From positions 1 to 9,103 of the forward strand of contig DHMZ01000027.1 of NCBI GenBank assembly GCA_002406055.1: a stretch of 9,103 bases of DNA. Reading direction: 5' to 3'. The DNA comes from Spirochaetales bacterium UBA4629 (GTDB lineage Bacteria > Spirochaetota > Spirochaetia > Sphaerochaetales > Sphaerochaetaceae). Position 1 is the stretch's first letter, and each line of letters starts with the position of its first letter. Under the pieces are notes generated by a model that did no database searches, was not told the origin of the DNA, and saw nothing but the letters and a program-made list of their open reading frames with translations. Positions 6,096 to 9,103 of the stretch are shown here, one piece after another. Both the position numbers and the translations under genes were made by a program.

Positions 6096-7049
6096 ATGAA
6101 GAAAATAGCAGTAATGTTTCTCGCTATCTTTATGTGTTTTTCGCTTTTAGCTAATGGTAGTAGTGAAAAGACAACGGGTAAATATAAAATAGGTGTTTGT
6201 CAACTTGTTCAGCATCCAGCACTAGATGCTGCAACAGAAGGTTTTATTGATGCAGTAAATGCAGGTCTTGGTGCAGAAAATGTAACAATCGATAACCAAA
6301 ATGCTTCTGGAGAAGCAACTAATTGCGCAACAATTATCAATGGTTTTGTTGCTTCAAATGTCGACTTAATCCTTGCAAATGCAACAGCGCCATTACAGGC
6401 AGCAGCAAGTGCAACAGATTCAATTCCAATTCTTGGCACATCTGTTACAGATTATGCTTCTGCTCTCGAAATTGATGGCTGGACAGGTACTGTTGGCAAA
6501 AACATAAGTGGTACAAGTGATCTCGCTCCTTTAAGTGAACAGGCTAAGATGATTAAAGAGCTTTTCCCTGAAGCTAAGAGCGTTGCTTTGCTTTATTGTT
6601 CTGCAGAGGCTAACTCTGTTTTCCAAGTTGAGGAGATGCAGAAATACCTAACTGAAATGGGTATAGAAAGCAAGATGTATTCATTTACAGATACAAATGA
6701 TGTTGCATCTGTTGCACAGAAAGCTACACAAGAAGATGTAATATATATTCCAACAGACAATACTGCTGCTTCAAACACAGAAGCTATTGCAAATATTGTT
6801 GTTCCAGCAAAGACCCCTGTTATTGCTGGAGAAGAGGGTATTTGCAAAGGCTGTGGCGTTGCTACTCTTTCAATCTCTTATTATGACCTTGGTTATAAGA
6901 CAGGAGAGATGGCTGTAAAGATTCTAAAAGATGGAGAAAGTATCTCTACAATGCCAATTGAATATGCACCTCAAGTAACAAAGAAGTACAATGCTTCAAT
7001 TTGTGCTCAGCTTGGTATTACACCACCAGAAGGCTATGAAGCCATTTAA
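6096..7049 (+). CDS. ABC transporter substrate-binding protein, COG2984/TrpX-like
   Basis: This 317-residue exported binding protein belongs to the ABC_sub_bind (DUF534) family and feeds the permease and ATPase encoded next. Residues 1-19 are a signal peptide, followed by Asn-Gly-Ser-Ser-Glu. Landmarks are KIGVCQLVQHPALDAATEGF (31-50), a family signature, NASGEATN (69-76), NISGTSDLAP (136-145) and VIYIPTDNTAAS (215-226). The length is typical. The true start is ATG 6096, with GGAG at 6085-6088 and Met-Lys-Lys opening the signal peptide. An upstream TTG at 6033 in frame coincides with the -35 box and is not a start. Characterised streptococcal relatives are called TrpX and linked to tryptophan. 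The substrate here is only inferred, so no symbol is given. Confidence 0.9.
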   Translation: MKKIAVMFLAIFMCFSLLANGSSEKTTGKYKIGVCQLVQHPALDAATEGFIDAVNAGLGAENVTIDNQNASGEATNCATIINGFVASNVDLILANATAPLQAAASATDSIPILGTSVTDYASALEIDGWTGTVGKNISGTSDLAPLSEQAKMIKELFPEAKSVALLYCSAEANSVFQVEEMQKYLTEMGIESKMYSFTDTNDVASVAQKATQEDVIYIPTDNTAASNTEAIANIVVPAKTPVIAGEEGICKGCGVATLSISYYDLGYKTGEMAVKILKDGESISTMPIEYAPQVTKKYNASICAQLGITPPEGYEAI

Positions 7050-7060
7050 AGGGGAGAAAG

Positions 7061-7978
7061 ATGATTTCACTCTTGAATGCGCTACCAGGTGCAATATCTC
7101 AAGGTTTAATTTGGGGAATAATGGCAGTTGGTGTTTATATTACCTTTCGTATTCTTGATGTTGCTGATTTAACAGTTGACGGCTCGCTTGCTACAGGCGG
7201 GGCCGTCTGTGTCATGTTAATACGTATGGGCCATAGTGCATATTTAGCTCTTCTTTGTGCACTTCTTGTAGGTGCATTGACGGGCCTTGCTACTGCTCTG
7301 TTGCATACTAAGTGTGGTATTCCTGCAATCCTATCAGGAATTCTATCCCAACTTGCACTTTATTCAGTTAATCTCAGGATAATGGGAGGAAAGTCTAATC
7401 AGCCCGTAAGTGTTGATAAATATAACCTCCTTGTTTCTCAGCGTTATGTAAGATCGCTTTCTTTAAATAATCCTATTTTTTTAATCTTAATTCTTCTTGC
7501 TCTTTTAATAGCTTTCCTCTATTGGTTCTTTGGAACGGAGAAAGGATGCTCAATAAGAGCAACAGGCTCTAATAAGAATATGGCTAGAGCTCAAGGCATA
7601 AATCCAGATAATGACATTATTCTTGGTCTTATGCTTTCGAATGCATTAGTTGCTCTCTCAGGAGCACTTGTTGCTCAGTATCAAGGATCTGTAGATGTAA
7701 ATATGGGACGAGGAGCAATCGTTATAGGCCTTGCAGCTGTCGTTATTGGAGAAGGTGTTTTTGGAAAGATAAAACATAACTTTGCTGGAACTCTTATCTT
7801 TGTAGTTTTAGGTGCTGTTGTTTATTACATTGTAATTCAGATTACGCTCCAGTTTGGCTTGAATACAAATGATTTGAAACTCATAACAGCATTAATTGTT
7901 GGACTCTTTTTAGCTATTCCGTACTGGAAAAAGTCTATTGGACAGAAGAAAGGTAGAAGGAGTGTAAAAAATGCTTGA
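7061..7978 (+). CDS. ABC transporter permease, COG4120/TrpY-like
   Basis: This 305-residue integral membrane protein of the BPD_transp_2 superfamily is related to LivH but distinct. It probably acts as a homodimeric pore, because only one permease gene is present. Motifs specific to this family are DVADLTVDGSLATGGAV (33-49), GIPAILSGILSQLALYSVN (86-104), the coupling loop SIRATGSNKNMARAQGIN (164-181) and NMGRGAIVIGLAAVVIGE (214-231). It ends in a basic cytoplasmic tail (KKSIGQKKGRRSVKNA). The start lies 11 bases after the binding-protein stop; GGGGAG (7051-7056) is only four bases from the ATG, a short spacing. It overlaps the ATPase gene by eight bases, the same overlap length as livG/livF. 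Confidence 0.92.
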   Translation: MISLLNALPGAISQGLIWGIMAVGVYITFRILDVADLTVDGSLATGGAVCVMLIRMGHSAYLALLCALLVGALTGLATALLHTKCGIPAILSGILSQLALYSVNLRIMGGKSNQPVSVDKYNLLVSQRYVRSLSLNNPIFLILILLALLIAFLYWFFGTEKGCSIRATGSNKNMARAQGINPDNDIILGLMLSNALVALSGALVAQYQGSVDVNMGRGAIVIGLAAVVIGEGVFGKIKHNFAGTLIFVVLGAVVYYIVIQITLQFGLNTNDLKLITALIVGLFLAIPYWKKSIGQKKGRRSVKNA

Positions 7979-8768
7979 GCTTAGAGATTTACATAAAACA
8001 TTCAACAAAGACACAGTAAATGCAAAAGTTGCACTCGATGGAATTAGCTTAACACTTAAGGATGGTGACTTTGTAACTCTCATTGGTGGTAATGGAGCAG
8101 GTAAATCTACGCTTCTTAATGCAATAGCTGGAGTTTTTCTTGTAGATAGTGGTTCCATTATTGCCGATGGTGTAGATATTACATATTGGCCAGACTACAA
8201 AAGGGCAAGTATGCTAGGTCGTGTTTTCCAGGACCCAATGATGGGAACAACCCCTAACATGTTAATTGAAGAGAACATGGCACTTGCCTATAGAAGAGGC
8301 CAAAAAAGAGGCCTTAAATGGGGAATAAGTGAGAGTGAAAGGGAGCTTTATTACAATGCACTTAAGACTCTTAACCTTGGCTTAGAGGACAGATTAACTA
8401 CAAAAGTTGGTCTTCTTTCTGGGGGACAGAGACAGGCACTAACGCTTCTTATGGCAACACTTAAAAAGCCAAAACTACTTCTTCTTGACGAACATACTGC
8501 TGCTTTGGATCCAAAAACAGCAGAGAAGGTTCTTAATCTTTCAGATAAAATAGTTGAAGAAAATAAGCTTACAACAATGATGGTCACGCATAACATGAAA
8601 GATGCTATAACACATGGAAATAGACTCATCATGTTAGATAGAGGTCGTATCGTAGTAGATATATCAGGGGAGGAGAAGAAGCATCTCACAGTCCCTGATC
8701 TAATGGATATGTTCTCTCGTTCTAGTGGAAGCGCAATGGCGAATGATGGCCTACTTCTTACAAAGTGA
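7971..8768 (+). CDS. ABC transporter ATP-binding protein, COG1101/TrpZ-like
   Basis: This 265-residue ATPase of the second importer shows Walker A GGNGAGKST (39-47), Q-loop RVFQDPMMGT (Gln87), signature LSGGQRQALTLLMA (149-162), Walker B LLLLDEH (169-175) with Asp173 and Glu174, D-loop TAALDPKTA (176-184) and switch His207 in VTHNM. The DEHTAALDPKTA string is characteristic of this family. AAGGAG at 7957-7962 lies eight bases before the ATG. Length and C-terminal shape look almost complete, but the stop codon falls at the predicted right end of the neighbouring IS element. The last residues (LLLTK) and the stop may therefore be altered by that insertion. No terminator for this operon is visible downstream. 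Confidence 0.93.
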   Translation: MLELRDLHKTFNKDTVNAKVALDGISLTLKDGDFVTLIGGNGAGKSTLLNAIAGVFLVDSGSIIADGVDITYWPDYKRASMLGRVFQDPMMGTTPNMLIEENMALAYRRGQKRGLKWGISESERELYYNALKTLNLGLEDRLTTKVGLLSGGQRQALTLLMATLKKPKLLLLDEHTAALDPKTAEKVLNLSDKIVEENKLTTMMVTHNMKDAITHGNRLIMLDRGRIVVDISGEEKKHLTVPDLMDMFSRSSGSAMANDGLLLTK

Positions 8769-8940
8769 ACTACCTCATCCTAACAAGTTAAGGGAGAGGC
8801 TTCCAGTTTCCTTCTATCATTAGATAGCTTTTCGAGTCTGCTCTGTCGCCTTTTGACAACAGAGTCTGACGCTCTCTCCACTGGAGTACTCGTGCGTTCC
8901 ACACAAGTGCAGGTTATTTGTCCTAAACCTGCAAGTAGGA
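8765..8940 (-). ncRNA. Putative omega RNA (reRNA) scaffold overlapping the tnpB 3' end
   Basis: Four stem-loops follow one another on the - strand. TGCAGGTT/AACCTGCA (8933-8908) has eight pairs with a 10-base loop. CTCTGTTGT/GCGACAGAG (8864-8841) has nine pairs with a 6-base loop. CTATC/GATAG (8827-8814) has a TAAT loop. The right-end hairpin spans 8799-8773. In the second stem two pairs are G-U on the - strand but C-A mismatches on the + strand, so it favours the RNA read in the tnpB sense. Omega RNAs are known to arise from the tnpB 3' end and right end, with the guide just outside the element. The 5' end given here is a guess. Confidence 0.5.
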
Positions 8941-9103
8941 TTGTTTTTGCGGCCTTTACATCTCGGTCTTCTCTGTAACCACACTTAGGACAGATATACG
9001 TTCTGTCTTTCAGTGTTATATCGTCTTTAACAGTACCACATACAGGGCAAAGCTTTGTAGACGGAAAGAATCTATCGATTACTATTACATTAGGATTTTC
9101 CTT
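8780..9103 (-). CDS. tnpB: TnpB RNA-guided endonuclease, C-terminal part (cut by window edge)
   Basis: Read from 9103 downward in the first frame, 107 residues precede a TAG at 8782-8780. They begin KENPNVIVIDRFFPSTKLC. A zinc ribbon follows with CPVC (visible residues 19-22) and CPKC (38-41), then EDRDVKAAKTIL, which contains the last RuvC catalytic aspartate (Asp48 of the visible part). This is the standard C-terminus of TnpB (OrfB_Zn_ribbon). A basic tail of about 45 residues follows. TnpB is an omega-RNA-guided nuclease that cuts donor or target DNA and helps the element persist. The two other RuvC acidic residues are upstream and unseen, so activity cannot be judged. It is convergent with the ABC operon. 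Its composition is less AT-rich than its neighbours, in keeping with a mobile origin. Confidence 0.93.
   Translation of the reverse strand, partial: KENPNVIVIDRFFPSTKLCPVCGTVKDDITLKDRTYICPKCGYREDRDVKAAKTILLAGLGQITCTCVERTSTPVERASDSVVKRRQSRLEKLSNDRRKLEASPLTC

Larger units (their letters stand above)
8765..9103 (-). mobile_element. Right end of an IS200/IS605-family (IS1341-like) element, partial
   Basis: The end of tnpB, an imperfect hairpin 8773-8799 just past it, and a terminal GTAGTTCAC on the - strand (8765-8773) have the form of an IS605-type right end, which carries a subterminal hairpin and no inverted terminal repeat. The exact boundary cannot be proved from one copy; 8765 is an estimate from recalled similarity to other right ends. 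The left end, and any tnpA, lie beyond the window. Confidence 0.7.

Noticed and set aside
8351..8689. Long antisense frame inside the second ATPase
   Set aside because: It is a Ser/Cys-rich reverse reading of conserved ABC motifs with no start signal.
1..9103. CRISPR array, tRNA or rRNA genes
   Set aside because: No regularly spaced direct repeats and no cloverleaf or rRNA-like sequence were seen on either strand.

Overview
The window looks like part of an AT-rich spirochaete chromosome, probably a gut or rumen Treponema or a relative. The clue is the two binding-protein signal peptides. They end in Ala-Gly-Gly-Ser-Ser-Glu and Ala-Asn-Gly-Ser-Ser-Glu, a form very common in Treponema and Sphaerochaeta and rare elsewhere. 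Strong AGGAGG-type ribosome sites and tightly overlapping genes support well-expressed operons. The genus is an inference from style, not from a marker gene.

Positions 1-5584 (+ strand) hold a complete branched-chain (hydrophobic) amino acid ABC importer. The order is binding protein livK, an intrinsic terminator/attenuator, then permeases livH and livM and ATPases livG and livF. The four genes livH to livF overlap by 1, 4 and 8 bases. A CBS-CBS-ACT protein follows 52 bases after livF. It is a likely ligand sensor for the operon, which ends at a strong terminator at 5551-5584.

Positions 5583-5918 (- strand) hold a small, convergently oriented, helical hypothetical protein that I do not recognise. 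It is followed by a 177-base AT-rich intergenic region. This carries a promoter with a perfect -35 box and an 18-bp imperfect palindrome filling its spacer.

Positions 6096-8768 (+ strand) hold a second ABC importer of the COG2984/COG4120/COG1101 (TrpXYZ-like) type: binding protein, permease and ATPase. Its substrate cannot be read from sequence; aromatic amino acids are the best guess from characterised relatives. The two importers together make the locus an amino-acid uptake region.

Positions about 8765-9103 (- strand) hold the 3' end of an IS200/IS605-family (IS1341-like) element. The C-terminal 107 codons of TnpB are present, with zinc ribbon and final RuvC aspartate, and the coding 3' end is rich in hairpins. 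TnpB proteins are RNA-guided nucleases whose omega RNA comes from exactly this part of the element. The element's right end abuts, and may supply, the stop codon of the second importer's ATPase. The predicted guide would therefore be antisense to the last codons of that gene. The 5' part of tnpB lies outside the window.
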